DNA of 64,000 nt, taken from positions 4,154,001 through 4,218,000 of the forward strand of contig JAZGTN010000059.1 in the NCBI GenBank assembly GCA_037783415.1, written 5' to 3'. The notes under the pieces are model-generated. The model made no database searches. It saw only the letters and a list, made by a program, of their open reading frames with translations, and was not told the origin of the DNA. Positions 11,172-24,400 of the stretch are shown piece after piece (positions within the stretch are counted from its first letter, which is position 1; every line of letters starts with the position of its first letter). Source of the stretch: Leptasterias polaris. Taxonomy: Eukaryota; Echinodermata; Asteroidea; Forcipulatida; Asteriidae. The translations under genes and the position numbers were made by a program.

Positions 11172-13831
11172 CGATCCCACAAACCTATGGTAAAACAGAG
11201 TCTTAGTTCAATTAAACTCGGAACACTTTTTCTTAATATTAGGCAATTACAAAAGATTGACTGTTTCATAATAAAAACATTTAAAAATTTACAGCTGGAG
11301 CAATACCTTAAAAACACAATTTAAAAAGAAGAATACATAGATAATACATATTTGCATACGAAACATCACATACACAATTGAATATGATAAGAAAAAGGAA
11401 ATGGAATGTACAAATGTGGAGCTGACCAAAGGACGATGGTCGCCCTCACGCTAAATTGTTGTACCAGTGCAAAAATGTTGTATTCACAAAAGTAGTTTAA
11501 ACGTAAGTCCGAGCATTCAAGGCAAGTGCTGAAATTAGCAGTGGTTATCGCCAACAATTTTTATCAGGGATAAAGAAATATAATTCTTTATGCAACTATC
11601 AAACCCATGTTTGGTTGGCATTCCAAGGGTCTTTTGCTATGTTTTATCGAGGTACACCCTTCCATACCGGGTTTCTCTGGTCATTTTTGTGTCAAATTGA
11701 CCGACAGTATGTATTCAGCTTGCCACTCCAGAAAGTTGGAGATGGGCTTTAGGTCTGCCAATATCGCTACATTCCATCTATTATACCAAATATTGAAATG
11801 TGCTAATGCAACTTAAGACTACCGTCTTACGACGCTAGTCGACCGTGAGAGAAAACGGGCTTTTTCTCATGTGAATTTTTGAAGGAATTCGCAATCTAGT
11901 GTATTTCTTCAGATGCTTATTTAGTGTGTGCTAACTCTCTTCTTATACTGTGCCACCGTGTTTGCACAAAGTGTGTACACTCCAGGGCATTTCCTGGCAG
12001 GCAAGATAACACACTTATGATATAAGAAATGTTACTTTTTGTATCATAATTGTCACACACAAAAAACCAAGAATAGATTAATACGTTTTTAGATGCATTC
12101 CTTCCCTTCTTCATTTCAATAGTTTGTGAAAATCATACAGTACAATTTTCATAAAACAATATTTTATGGGTTTTTTCTGTTGAGATGTGTACAAATCAAG
12201 CCTGCAGGAAGTCCAGGCTCTGTGGCTCTTTTGTAAACATATGATGCCACAGGTCACATAGTCTATAGTCATGCTGGTGTCATGATGAACTTTGCAAAAA
12301 AAAAAGGTTTTTCTTTATCTTCAAATGTAATTATTTAATTTATCAATTTTTCAATTAAATTGGAGAAACAAAGTTTGAGAACGCAGCTGTTTTATTTGTT
12401 TAAAAACAATGTTGGGTTTTGAAGGGGAAAAATGCGATACTGGATCTCATTTGCCAAAATCCAATGTTATTTTCCACTTTGTCAATAAATTGTCCACAAT
12501 TGAAGAATTCAAGTCGCTTATACTGCCATATCTGATGCTTGTTTTATTTTAGGATTTAATTTTAGGCAATAAACCACAAGGGCAACTGACTGGGTAACCC
12601 CAAACAAAGATATTGACAAAATAGGGAAATCGCCAACATTAGGGCTAAATTGTTCAGTTGGTAGAGCGCCGGCATGTTGATTCGGAGGTTGCAGAATCAA
12701 GTCCCGCTCTACTAAATATTTCTTTGTTCAACCCAAATTACGATAACATTTTCATTGAATTCTACATCTTAGAAATAGAGAACTGATCAGGAGATGTTTC
12801 AATGATGGGCATTCAGGCTGGCTCAGTGGCTCCCTCTTTGCCTTTCACCTCGTCGGACCCTCGTTCATAAAACAAGCCTCTCAAAATGACGGCTGGAAAG
12901 GGGAAAAAGGGGCTAAAAGAAGAGGAAATCAAAAAAGTAGAAAGATGGATTTGTGGATTGGGTTTTCAATCCCTAAATGATTGGGTGTGATTTCTCTATT
13001 GGGTTTTCCTCCAACATCTAAAACTGACATTTCTTCATCATCTTCTCTACATGGGTATTTTTAGTCCTACAGGTCACAGTGCTAGTCACTTGGTTTCATT
13101 TCCAGAATGATATAACAATAATAACAATATTTGCATAAAAAACAGAAACAGAAAATTTGGGCGAGTTAAATTGAACAGTAGATGTGTGCTAGATACTAGT
13201 AAATAAATGTTAACATATTAAATTGGAAATTTGAACTGCACCTTGAGTGTTCCACATTTGCCTTTGAATATTTGATCTACTGGCCTGGTTTTTTGTTTCA
13301 TGTAATGGCAAGTGGTGTGACCTTGTTCAAGAGAATGTTTTCCAGAAGCACCAAGGCAATGATCAGGGGGCATGGAGGCGATTGCCTCCGCTGCCTCCCT
13401 GAAGAATCATGCCTGAATCTATTATAGCGCAGTATACAAATTGTTTTTCCTTGTGTTGTTTCTTTTATAAAATTATCAAACAGACATTTATTTATAGGTA
13501 CTTTAAATGTAGGAACCCCCAAGAATTCAGCTTATTTTATAAGGTTAACAATGAGTTTCACTTCTTAATTTTCTTTTTGTTTATTGAGACGATAAACTAG
13601 TTTTAATTAATTGGTGTCCTTAAAATATTGATGTTTTGTTGCAGGTGGGTTAAAATTTTGGTTTTATATGTAACTTATTATGAGATATGTTTTACTTCAG
13701 TAATTTCAAAGAAAATTGAAACAGAAATTTGTGACTGAAATCTTTGTCAAAATTGCCAGACATAAAAAAAATATTGAATTAGTAAAGATTAGTCACTTTG
13801 ATGTTGTTTTAGGGTTACTCAAGTTCTTTAA

Positions 13832-14173
13832 AGCATGTACAACATTGGTAATTGCCAAAGACCTGTATCCACACTTGATGTGACCCAGCATATACATGAA
13901 ATAACAAACCTGTGAAAGTTTCAGCTAAATCGGTCTTCGGAGTCATGAGAAAACACTGAAAAACACCATTATATGTTTTCACTGTTTTCAAACATCAAAT
14001 TTTATCACCAGTGATAAAGACTAATTGTTTTACTCATTTCCTAAAGATTATAGCATTTCAAGCAAAACTATTTCAAGGGAAGTTTTCCACCATGACCATC
14101 TTTATACCATGTAAGTTATGTGCAAATCTGTGAACATTTATATTTTCAATCTTACCAATGTTGTACACACCCT
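13832..14173. mobile_element. TTAA-flanked MITE (GTGTACAACATTGG family)
   Basis: TTAA flanks both sides (13828-13831 and 14174-14177). Ends are AGCATGTACAACATTGG and CCAATGTTGTACACACCCT. Relatives at 47216-47500 and 60404-60740. TTAA duplication suggests a piggyBac-type transposase mobilised it. Confidence 0.75.
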
Positions 14174-14184
14174 TTAAACCATGT

Positions 14185-14350
14185 CTTTGGCTTGGAGTAT
14201 GGCTTAGGCTTGAGGTATGGCTTAGGCTTGGAGTATGGCTTAGGCTTGGAGTATGGCTTAGGCTTGGGGTATGGCTTAGGCTTGGGGTATGGCTTAGGCT
14301 TGGGGTATGGCTTAGGCTTGAGGTATGGCTTAGGCTGGGGCTTAGGCTCG
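14185..14350 (+). repeat. 18-bp minisatellite
   Basis: About nine units of GGCTTAGGCTTGGRGTAT-type sequence with A/G variants. Because 18 is a multiple of three, several frames stay open by chance; no gene is implied. Confidence 0.9.
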
Positions 14351-15350
14351 GTTCACCTGTTTGAAGTCCTGTGCCAAAAGCACACACTTTTCAAAGTAAC
14401 TGACAGAGCCTAAAGCAGGGTGGAAGCTGAAGGTGTGTCTTTGGAGTGTTAAGATTATTATTTGTTCCTTGTCAAATACTGTCCCAGGCCTATTGCTTGG
14501 TTTTTGAAATGACAAGGGCACTGAGGCATTTTGTCCTTGGTAAAGGCAAGGGCACTTTGAAGACATTGTAAATGTCTGCCCTCTTGAAGTGTTTCAGTAG
14601 TATTGGAACATTTCGAGGGGCACTAGGGCAAAGACCAGAGGCAATGGGGCTCTGAAGTGTCAGGCCTTCTATTTAAAAATATCCATTAAGTATTTCTCTG
14701 TAAAAGGCAAACTAAGAAATGTGTCTGTATTTGGGATTGAGTAGCGTATGAATAAGACAAGGTGAAGGAACATTTTTTATCCTTTTTTTTCTAGGTTTTT
14801 ATTTCTTTGTTTCTTTTTCAAATCTTGTTTTAAAATGCAACTTTAATAATATAATATTTCCAAAATTGTATCATAAACTGTATATTATAAAGGATAATGT
14901 ATATATTGAATTAAAGAAAGTCTAACTTTGGTCTCGAAGCTTTAGAATAAAAGAAAACTATAATAAAAAAAATGTTACACAAGAACTCAAATAACATGGT
15001 TTCTGTTGGGTTGTTTGTTTGTTTGTTTGTTTGCAAACATTTTGTTTGTTTGTTTGCAAACATTTTGTTAAATTTTGTTCACCTCATTGAACCCTGGTTC
15101 AAATCCCACAGGCGGGTTGGTTTTTCAGTCTCTCCCTGAACTGAACTGTTTTCCATTTTAGATTGAAAGTTGAACATTTTCCCTGTTAATTACCAACTCT
15201 TTACTTTGTTTTTATGGAAGTTCGGCAAACAAAAAAACTAAAACCAAAGCATTTTAAAAACTACAATAATACCAAATACACACTGCTAACGTAAGAGGGC
15301 GCTATACGCAGCTCTGAAAGTGGGGAATGGGAAAAACCGACGGCTGTTCA

Positions 15351-15358
15351 TGACGTCA
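15351..15358. promoter_or_regulatory. CRE palindrome just upstream of HNRNPL start
   Basis: TGACGTCA lies 24 bp before the chosen ATG at 15382, in a GC-richer stretch (about 15290-15460). A full CRE near a start site is a known CREB/ATF promoter element; its use here is inferred. Confidence 0.5.
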
Positions 15359-15381
15359 TGTATCAAGCCCAAGCGAAAAAC

Positions 15382-15459
15382 ATGGCTACTTTCGAGGGAC
15401 ACGCGACTAAACGTCAGCGAACTGAGGTTGGCGGGCGCGGTGTGCAGTCTGGAACGAGG
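15382..15459 (+). CDS. HNRNPL: HNRNPL exon 1 (start and basic motif)
   Basis: ATG in good context (AAACATGG), 26 codons, donor AGG|GTAAAT, phase 0. It joins the next exon without a stop. KRQRTE resembles the KRLKT nuclear-localisation-like N-terminus of vertebrate hnRNP L. An in-frame ATG at 15358 is in poor context. The assignment across a 24-kb intron is inferred from phase and motif. Confidence 0.68.
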
Positions 15460-18400
15460 GTAAATATACTATTTCAAAGTTTTAATGTTGTAGACTTGTT
15501 TGAGCTCAATTTGGAGGATGCAAAATTGTCACGTTATAGGTATTTCTTCCTTGTAAAATTGGCGTGACTATTTTTTTCGTCAGTGACAACAATGACATTG
15601 GCTTGCATGCACCGGGCGGTGGAAATCTTGGTCTGAACGTGACGGTAGAGGGCGTTTTATTGTATTGCATTTCAATTTGTACCCTCAAAAGTACATCACA
15701 ATCACATGAATTGACTACTAATGCCAAACCATCAATTAATAGCCACAAAGGAAGGAAATTTCTCAGGATGAACCTCAAGAAATAAGCTGCATTTTCTTAG
15801 CGGTGTGAAGTTACTTACTTATTACTCATTGGATATTCGTGCACAAATACATACAACTGCCACTGTGAATGTGGATACACACAAGTACGTTCCCTAATTT
15901 GTACACTCATGACGTCCATTCGTTGGCTATCCGCACCCTGCTAATCGTGCGCACTGTGCAGACGGGTATAACTAGACTTGTTTAGTAGTCCCGAGAACGT
16001 TTTGTGGTAAAATAATAATGATGGCTTGGACGGACAGCGCCGGGCCGGAAGGTGGGGGGGGGGGGGGGGGGGGGGGTCTGACCTTCATAAACTATCATGC
16101 TGAGCCCGGTCATGGGGGTTCAAGTATTTTTAAACTAATTGTAAATAATTATATTAAGATCGTATTACAATGCACTATATAAAAATAAACACAATTATGT
16201 TACTGCCCCTTTAAATTGTGTTTGACGCTTTGGACCGGGCACCACTAGGTCAGAAGATGTTAAGGGGGCTCCAGAATTTACAAAATTAATATGCTTAGCC
16301 CGGTCATGGGGGTTCCAGTATTTGTTTATCAAATGTTATGTAATTATCATACGTGCGCATTGAAATGCGCTTTTAAACACATTCATTTACTGCCCCTTTA
16401 AATGTTGTTTGACGCCTTGGACCGGGCACCACTATGTCCGAAGATATTGAGGGGGATCCAGAATTTACAAAATTAATCAGCTTAGCCCGGTCATGGGGGT
16501 TCCAGTATTTGTTTATCAATTTTTATTTAATTAACCTAAACGTGCGCATTGATATGCGCTTTATTAAAAACAATGATGTACTGCCCCTTTAAATTGTGTT
16601 TGACGCCTTGGACCGGGCACCACTATGTCAGAAGATGTTAAGGGGCTCCATAATTTACAAAATTAGTATGCTTAGCCCGATCATGGGGGTTCCAGTATTT
16701 TTTTATCAATTTCATTTAATTAACCTATGTGCGCCTTGAAATGCGCTTTATTAAACCCAATAATGTACTGCCCCTTTAAATTGTGTTTGACGCCTTGGAC
16801 CGGGCACCACTAGGTCAGAAGATATTGAGGGGGCTCCATAATTTACAAAATTAGTATGCTTAGCCCGGTCATGGGGGTTCCAGTGTTTTTTAACAAATTT
16901 TATTTTAATATCATAAGTGCGCATTGATATGCGCTTTATTACACACAATAATGTACTGCCCCTTTAAATTGTGTTTGACGCCTTGGACCGGGCACCACTA
17001 TGTCAGAAGATATTGAGGGGGCTCCATAATTTACAAAATTAGTATGCTTAGCCCGATCATGGGGGTTCCAGTATTTTTTTATCAATTTCATTTAATTAAC
17101 CTATGTGCGCCTCGAAATGCGCTTTATTAAACCCAATAATGTACTGCCCCTTTAAATTGTGTTTGACGCCTTGGACCGGGCACCACTATGTCAGAAGATA
17201 TTGAGGGGGCTCCATAATTTACAAAATTAGTATGCTTAGCCCGATCATGGGGGTTCCAGTATTTTTTTATCAATTTCATTTAATTAACCTATGTGCGCCT
17301 TGAAATGCGCTTTATTAAACCCAATAATGTACTGCCCCTTTAAATTGTGTTTGACGCCTTGGACCGGGCACCACTATGTCAGAAGATATTGAGGGGGCTC
17401 CATAATTTACAAAATTAGTATGCTTAGCCCGGTCATGGGGGTTCCAGTGTTTTTTTATCAATTTCATTTAATTAACCTATGTGCGCCTCGAAATGCGCTT
17501 TATTAAACCCAATAATGTACTGCCCCTTTAAATTGTGTTTGACGCCTTGGACCGGGCACCACTATGTCAGAAGATATTGAGGGGGCTCCATAATTTACAA
17601 AATTAGTATGCTTAGCCCGGTCATGGGGGTTCCAGTGTTTTTTAACAAATTTTATTTTAATATCATAAGTGCGCATTGAAATGCGCTTTATTAAACCCAA
17701 TAATGTACTGCCCCTTTAAATTGTGTTTGACGCCTTGGACCGGGCACCACTATGTCAGAAGATATTGAGGGGGCTCCATAATTTACAAAATTAGTATGCT
17801 TAGCCCGATCATGGGGGTTCCAGTATTTTTTTATCAATTTCATTTAATTAACCTATGTGCGCCTTGAAATGCGCTTTATTAAACCCAATAATGTACTGCC
17901 CCTTTAAATTGTGTTTGACGCCTTGGACCGGGCACCACTATGTCAGAAGATATTGAGGGGGCTCCATAATTTACAAAATTAGTATGCTTAGCCCGATCAT
18001 GGGGGTTCCAGTATTTTTTTATCAATTTCATTTAATTAACCTATGTGCGCCTTGAAATGCGCTTTATTAAACCCAATAATGTACTGCCCCTTTAAATTGT
18101 GTTTGACGCCTTGGACCGGGCACCACTATGTCAGAAGATATTGAGGGGGCTCCATAATTTACAAAATTAGTATGCTTAGCCCGATCATGGGGGTTCCAGT
18201 ATTTTTTTATCAATTTCATTTAATTAACCTATGTGCGCATTGAAATGCGCTTTATTAAACCCAATAATGTACTGCCCCTTTAAATTGTGTTTGACGCCTT
18301 GGACCGGGCACCACTATGTCAGAAGATATTGAGGGGGCTCCATAATTTACAAAATTAGTATGCTTAGCCCGATCATGGGGGTTCCAGTATTTTTTTATCA

Positions 18401-21400
18401 ATTTCATTTAATTAACCTATGTGCGCCTTGAAATGCGCTTTATTAAACCCAATAATGTACTGCCCCTTTAAATTGTGTTTGACGCCTTGGACCGGGCACC
18501 ACTATGTCAGAAGATGTTGAGGGGGCCCAGAATTTACAAAATTAGTATGCTTAGCCCGATCATGGGGGTTCCAGTATTTTTTTATCAATTTCATTTAATT
18601 AACCTATGTGCGCCTTGAAATGCGCTTTATTAAACCCAATAATGTACTGCCCCTTTAAATTGTGTTTGACGCCTTGGACCGGGCACCACTATGTCAGAAG
18701 ATATTGAGGGGGCTCCATAATTTACAAAATTAGTATGCTTAGCCCGGTCATGGGGGTTCCAGTGTTTTTTAACAAATTTTATTTTAATATCATAAGTGCG
18801 CATTGATATGCGCTTTATTACACACAATAATGTACTGCCCCTTTAAATTGTGTTTGACGCCTTGGACCGGGCACCACTATGTCAGAAGATATTGAGGGGG
18901 CTCCATAATTTACAAAATTAGTATGCTTAGCCCGATCATGGGGGTTCCAGTATTTTTTTATCAATTTCATTTAATTAACCTATGTGCGCCTTGAAATGCG
19001 CTTTATTAAACCCAATAATGTACTGCCCCTTTAAATTGTGTTTGACGCCTTGGACCGGGCACCACTATGTCAGAAGATATTGAGGGGGCTCCATAATTTA
19101 CAAAATTAGTATGCTTAGCCCGATCATGGGGGTTCCAGTATTTTTTTATCAATTTCATTTAATTAACCTATGTGCGCCTTGAAATGCGCTTTATTAAACC
19201 CAATAATGTACTGCCCCTTTAAATTGTGTTTGACGCCTTGGACCGGGCACCACTATGTCAGAAGATATTGAGGGGGCTCCATAATTTACAAAATTAGTAT
19301 GCTTAGCCCGGTCATGGGGGTTCCAGTGTTTTTTATCAATTTCATTTAATTAACCTATGTGCGCCTCGAAATGCGCTTTATTAAACCCAATAATGTACTG
19401 CCCCTTTAAATTGTGTTTGACGCCTTGGACCGGGCACCACTATGTCAGAAGATATTGAGGGGGCTCCATAATTTACAAAATTAGTATGCTTAGCCCGATC
19501 ATGGGGGTTCCAGTATTTTTTTATCAATTTCATTTAATTAACCTATGTGCGCCTTGAAATGCGCTTTATTAAACCCAATAATGTACTGCCCCTTTAAATT
19601 GTGTTTGACGCCTTGGACCGGGCACCACTATGTCAGAAGATATTGAGGGGGCTCCATAATTTACAAAATTAGTATGCTTAGCCCGATCATGGGGGTTCCA
19701 GTATATAAACAATCCACAAATATACCTCGAAATTGTGTGGTCTTCCACTTTTCGTGAAGTAACACGGTCCGCCATTTTGTATAACAACATTTTGACTCCA
19801 AAAAAATTGCGGTCCGTGTGAATTCACAACTTAAGGAAGACCACATAATTTAAAGGGTTGTTTTACATGAATCATTACATTCTACCTTCAAGAAATATTA
19901 CTCCAATCAAATTATTTTCTTTACAAATGCTTGTGTATACAGCAAATATTTCAAATCGCCCCATCCGAAGGCAGGGTGTCCCTTTAACACATTTAATGCA
20001 CAGTTCGGTTTCTCTAAAAACATGCTTATACAAAAATGGTAAGGTTGCTTTTGTTTGACAATAACTTTGATAACAAAATAAATTTGTAAATTTTCAAAAA
20101 ATGTCTGAAGTCAATGGAAACATTAAAATAAAACCTTTTATATACCGTTGTTTTACGATTTCTGGCAGGTTCCCGCCTAAATCTAAAAGACGCACAACTC
20201 TTTAGTAAACATCGTTTACCGTAACTTAATACCCTATAGTTAGCTTTCAATATCACACTTAATAACATATATGAAATGGATTTGTTAGTTTCTCTCAAAC
20301 TCACCTTTTCATTTGAAAATAAAGTAATACTCGTTTCAAGTTTTAAAATAGTTCCTAAATGATATAAGTAAGTATTTTCTCACAAAAGGTCGGAGGTGAA
20401 CAGAAGCACTATAATATAACCGTCTCCTAGCAGGTTCACACCTAAACAATAAGGCATCTCTTTGTAAATATCGTTTATCGTAACAGTAAGTCACTCTCTT
20501 TCCAATATCACATCGAACACATTAGCATTGTTTCTCTAAAACCCGGAGTTGAAATTAACCATTTTAATATCACATCGAACACATTAGCATTGTTTCTCTA
20601 AAACCTGGAGTTGAAATTAACCATTTTAATTGTTTAACAATTTCTGATCAATAAGGGGTTTTTCCTGCCAATTTCAGCAAAAACAAATTCAGTTTCATTA
20701 ACACGAATTCTAATTCACGCATGTTTGGCTTGTATTGTTCGAAATTGAATGATCTTTACAATTACTCCTTTTGACTTTTGCATCCTGATGCAAAGGAGCA
20801 TTCTTTTTCAAACGAATTTTATTGATCCGGATGTTAAATTGATTGGTTTTTTTTTATAAATTGGCCAGGAAATCCTATACAGTTGACAAGTTTTTACAAA
20901 ATGTCGTAAGTGAGTAGCAACATTGAAACCTAAAAATCAACGAGAAGCGTCCAATGAATTGTAAACGAGGTGACACAAAACTGATTCATGGGGACAGAAT
21001 CTCCGGGGGACAAATTTCCCAAGGACACCGCCACTTACATGAAAACATTAACAACACTATGAAACATGGGTATTAAGATGCGGTTTTTGATTTTGTCTGC
21101 CTCAACACTAGCTTTTGATTGTATCCTTTTTCCCAGTAGGCAAATGTTTCGCTTGTCTAAACCAAAAACATGAGGTAAAAACCCTTGAAGGGGTGGGGGG
21201 GGGGGGGGGGGAGGGGGTGTTGAAATGACATTTTCATACATTGGAGTCGGTGACTGTGAGTGACTCGCGAATGTATATTAGGTAACCGATCGACTCGCCT
21301 GGGCGGATTGTTGGAGATAAAGCACGGTCGAACAGCTGGCGCTCTAGGGCATCATAGCACACCCAGTTGGAGTCATCTTTGAAGCAACAGGTGAAGTGTT

Positions 21401-24400
21401 CACCTCCATAGAGCGTCATAGCATGTAGCACATATCTGCATTGAAATAATAATAAATTGCATTTTCAAGCACAACATTTTAGTTTAACACATTAATGTTT
21501 TAATGAGAGCTGTTACAAAACACGATGCATGCGCTTATCAAAAGACAAACACTTTTTAGTTTCTCCGTGACGTCAGGGCACATCGTTAAACGGTTAATAA
21601 AATTTGCTTCATTCAATTCTGCACTCAATACTTCATTTCATGAAACGGAACAGTACAAATAAAGTTACCTCGAGTCGTAGTTTATAATAGTTCTTCCATT
21701 ACAAATAGAGTCTACAATAACACTAACAGTTGCTTACCTCTCCCCGTATATCTTGATTGTATGCTGGTACATTAAAGTGACATTCCTTTGATGCTTGACA
21801 GAAAAAACTGTTGGGCTGATAAACAACAGTGGTGGTTTACCACCGAAGTTTATGAAATTCCGAGGACTCCAATGCTTCCGTCCATGACATAACCTATAAG
21901 GAAAGACAGTTATGGAAATGTTTTGATAATTACCTCAAGCTTTGTTCTTATTTCGTTTATTTTTAAAAGTTAAATGCTATTACTATTTTGTTTAAATAAC
22001 GTTTGTTTCATGGACTTTAAGTTGCGAGAAAAGGCAAAAAAACCAGAAAACCCCCAATAAACAAACAAACAAACAAACAAACAAACAAACAACCCAACAA
22101 CCCAACAAACAAACAAACAAACACACCAACAAACGTTGTTAAGATGTTCAAGGGGGAGGGTATGCAATTTCACCGATGCTATACGCCTACCTTTCACCAA
22201 TGGGTAGTCCACACCTGCGGCTAATGAAGGGGGCAAGCCAATACTGCACAGCATCTTGAACGGTTCCTATGTTCATGTTTGGTGGAGCACTGCAAAATAA
22301 CAGTCGGAAAACATTTTAGAATTAAGAAAATTCAAGGATTGGCATGGGATAGGCAATTATGCCGAATCCTGCACCGACTGCCAATCAAAGATGTAGTTGA
22401 TTGAGTGCTGTAATAATGCAGAGCAATACATTTCGTACAGAATCGGTGGAAAACTTGTAGTTTTAAGTAAAAATTATAATGTACTTTTCATAATCACCAT
22501 AGGTCGATGTCTGCATTTGTAGCAGTGTGAATTTTCACAGCACACTCTTCATTGGAACATGCGGCTGTTCTCTTGTTACCTTGGAAGACTTCCATGTACT
22601 TCACAAACATGTTAAATTCAGACCCGTAAGCGTTCCAAGACTGTCGATGATGAACTTGCAATTCCATTTTACAAATTGTGTGCAGCCACAAAACCTTTGC
22701 CATGATCCACTCACCACGGGAACAGTGATCACAGATTGACAATATCTGTCTGCATGTGTCATGGCAACTCTCATCCAACGCCTTCCTTAACTGTGGAAAG
22801 TGGTCGATCATATGCGACAATATCAGTAACATGTTATCAATAGTACATGTGTTCTGCAGATGAATAGTTTTGCCCCTGTATAAGACCTTCCCTCCCCAAG
22901 GGGGAAGGTTACATGATCTTTCTCTGTTTAGGGGAATGTCTCTTTCAGCTGATACATCTGCTTCAGACATGTTGTGTGATGCTGCATGATCTTGTTTGTC
23001 TGAGTCATTTGCCTTTGGTTGCTTTCTTTTTTGTTTTCCTTGTTTCTTTGAAGTTTCTTTCTCATTATTTGACATACCTTTAGCAGTAGAGCTTTGCACC
23101 GTTTTTCTTGTACATTTTCTTTTGGGGAGGTTAGAGTCCTTTGCTTGTGTTGGGGTTTGCTTCTTTGACACATAAGGCCGCTTTTTGTGTGGTTTTGGTG
23201 CTGGCATCTTCAAAGGGCTTCTGAAATATTTCGATTGCTTCCTCCGCGGTCTCTTCCAGACTTCCTCTGGATTATCGACGTCTTTTTGTTTCCGTTTGCG
23301 CATCGGTCTCAGCTCAGTTTCGCCAAGTCTGCCAGATATATATATAGGTGAATGATTTGCGTATGAAGTGACCAGCTGTGAGACGAATCCGACCCCCGGG
23401 AATGAAGTCTTTTTTTATTACTCCAAACCAGTTTTCAGCTACACTATTAGTTGCTCTGTTGATGCTCGGGGGTTTGGTCAAGGAATTTGTATTGCAATAC
23501 CGATTGAGATCTCCAAACAGCAGAGCACTCCATAGTGGAAATACGTGTAGAAACCCTCCCGTAATCAGTTCTATGACACCTGGTGTATAGTACTCGTTTT
23601 GTGAATCTCCATCAGAGCCTGTCATGGAATCTTCCTCCTCTCCATCTTGATCCACTAATTGATGAGCCCTTTTTTCAACAAGTGTAAACTCTTTCCGCCA
23701 TGGTGAGCTTTCTTTTATTGTTGATGAACGTGACAAAAAGCATGATTCTTCATGAACAAGGCGGTAGTTGTCTTTAGCAGCGTCCATAAGACCTAGATCA
23801 TCAACGTCAGCACCCACGTTCCTCGTAAGTATCATCTCTTCCAGTATCTGCTGAGACGACGTCACTGTGGTTCTGGAAAGGGGTGTTGAAAATAATACAC
23901 ACATGTGATGGAAGATTTCTTTGGCCTGGATGAAACTGTGCTGGGTTTGTAGTAGGGCGAATGTGTAGAGTATGAACTGTTTCTTCCCTTTATCTGCGGT
24001 GACCTCCTTCAACCTTTGCGACACATCTTTTAATATGTGGGCAGCACAGATATGTGGGTAGGTATACCCAGTCACCTCCTTTAAATTACATTCACCTTGA
24101 ACAATGCGATAAGTCCTTCGAAGATACGATTTACAATCTTCTGCATTAAACGCATATAGCACGGATTGGATCATTGCCCATGAGAAGTCAATTTCAACTC
24201 TTCTGGGAACGACTGCTGTGAGGCATTTAGTCTTCGTCAATGCATTCACAAACCTGCCAAGGAAATGTTTTATCTCCGATGCATGCTGATCGTTGGAAAG
24301 CATCTCACTCACAGGAATACCAGCTCTCCCAACTACTGGATTCTGGGCTACAAGAGCGTAGTAAAAGATTCTTTTCTTTTGGCCGGGAATCTTTTTGATC

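Larger units (their letters stand above)
11172..15381. other. Intergenic region between TRIP11 and HNRNPL
   Basis: It holds the TRIP11 3' UTR, whose end is uncertain: AATAAA occurs at 11270, 12484 and 14946. A decayed tRNA-like sequence sits near 12647-12712, with a SINE-like flank to about 13090. Also present are a MITE (13832-14173), a minisatellite (14185-14350) and (TTTG)n near 15010-15060. No further coding exon was found. Confidence 0.6.

Noticed and set aside
12647..12712. tRNA gene
   Set aside because: It has an A-box-like GTTGGTAGAGC, but the B box reads GAATCAAGTCC and the acceptor stem does not pair.
14073..14413. Repetitive frames over the 18-bp minisatellite
   Set aside because: Low-complexity translations on both strands of a simple repeat.
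15564..15785. Open frames on both strands just after HNRNPL exon 1
   Set aside because: Short, overlapping on opposite strands, no homology recognised; taken as chance.
16751..18827. Repeated 65-aa frames in the ~188-bp arrays (and at 28450)
   Set aside because: Each is one repeat unit read between stops; no start context, domain or codon bias.
21970..22254. 94-aa minus-strand frame
   Set aside because: It overlaps a real spliced exon (22191-22289) in another frame and runs into a (CAAA)n tract.
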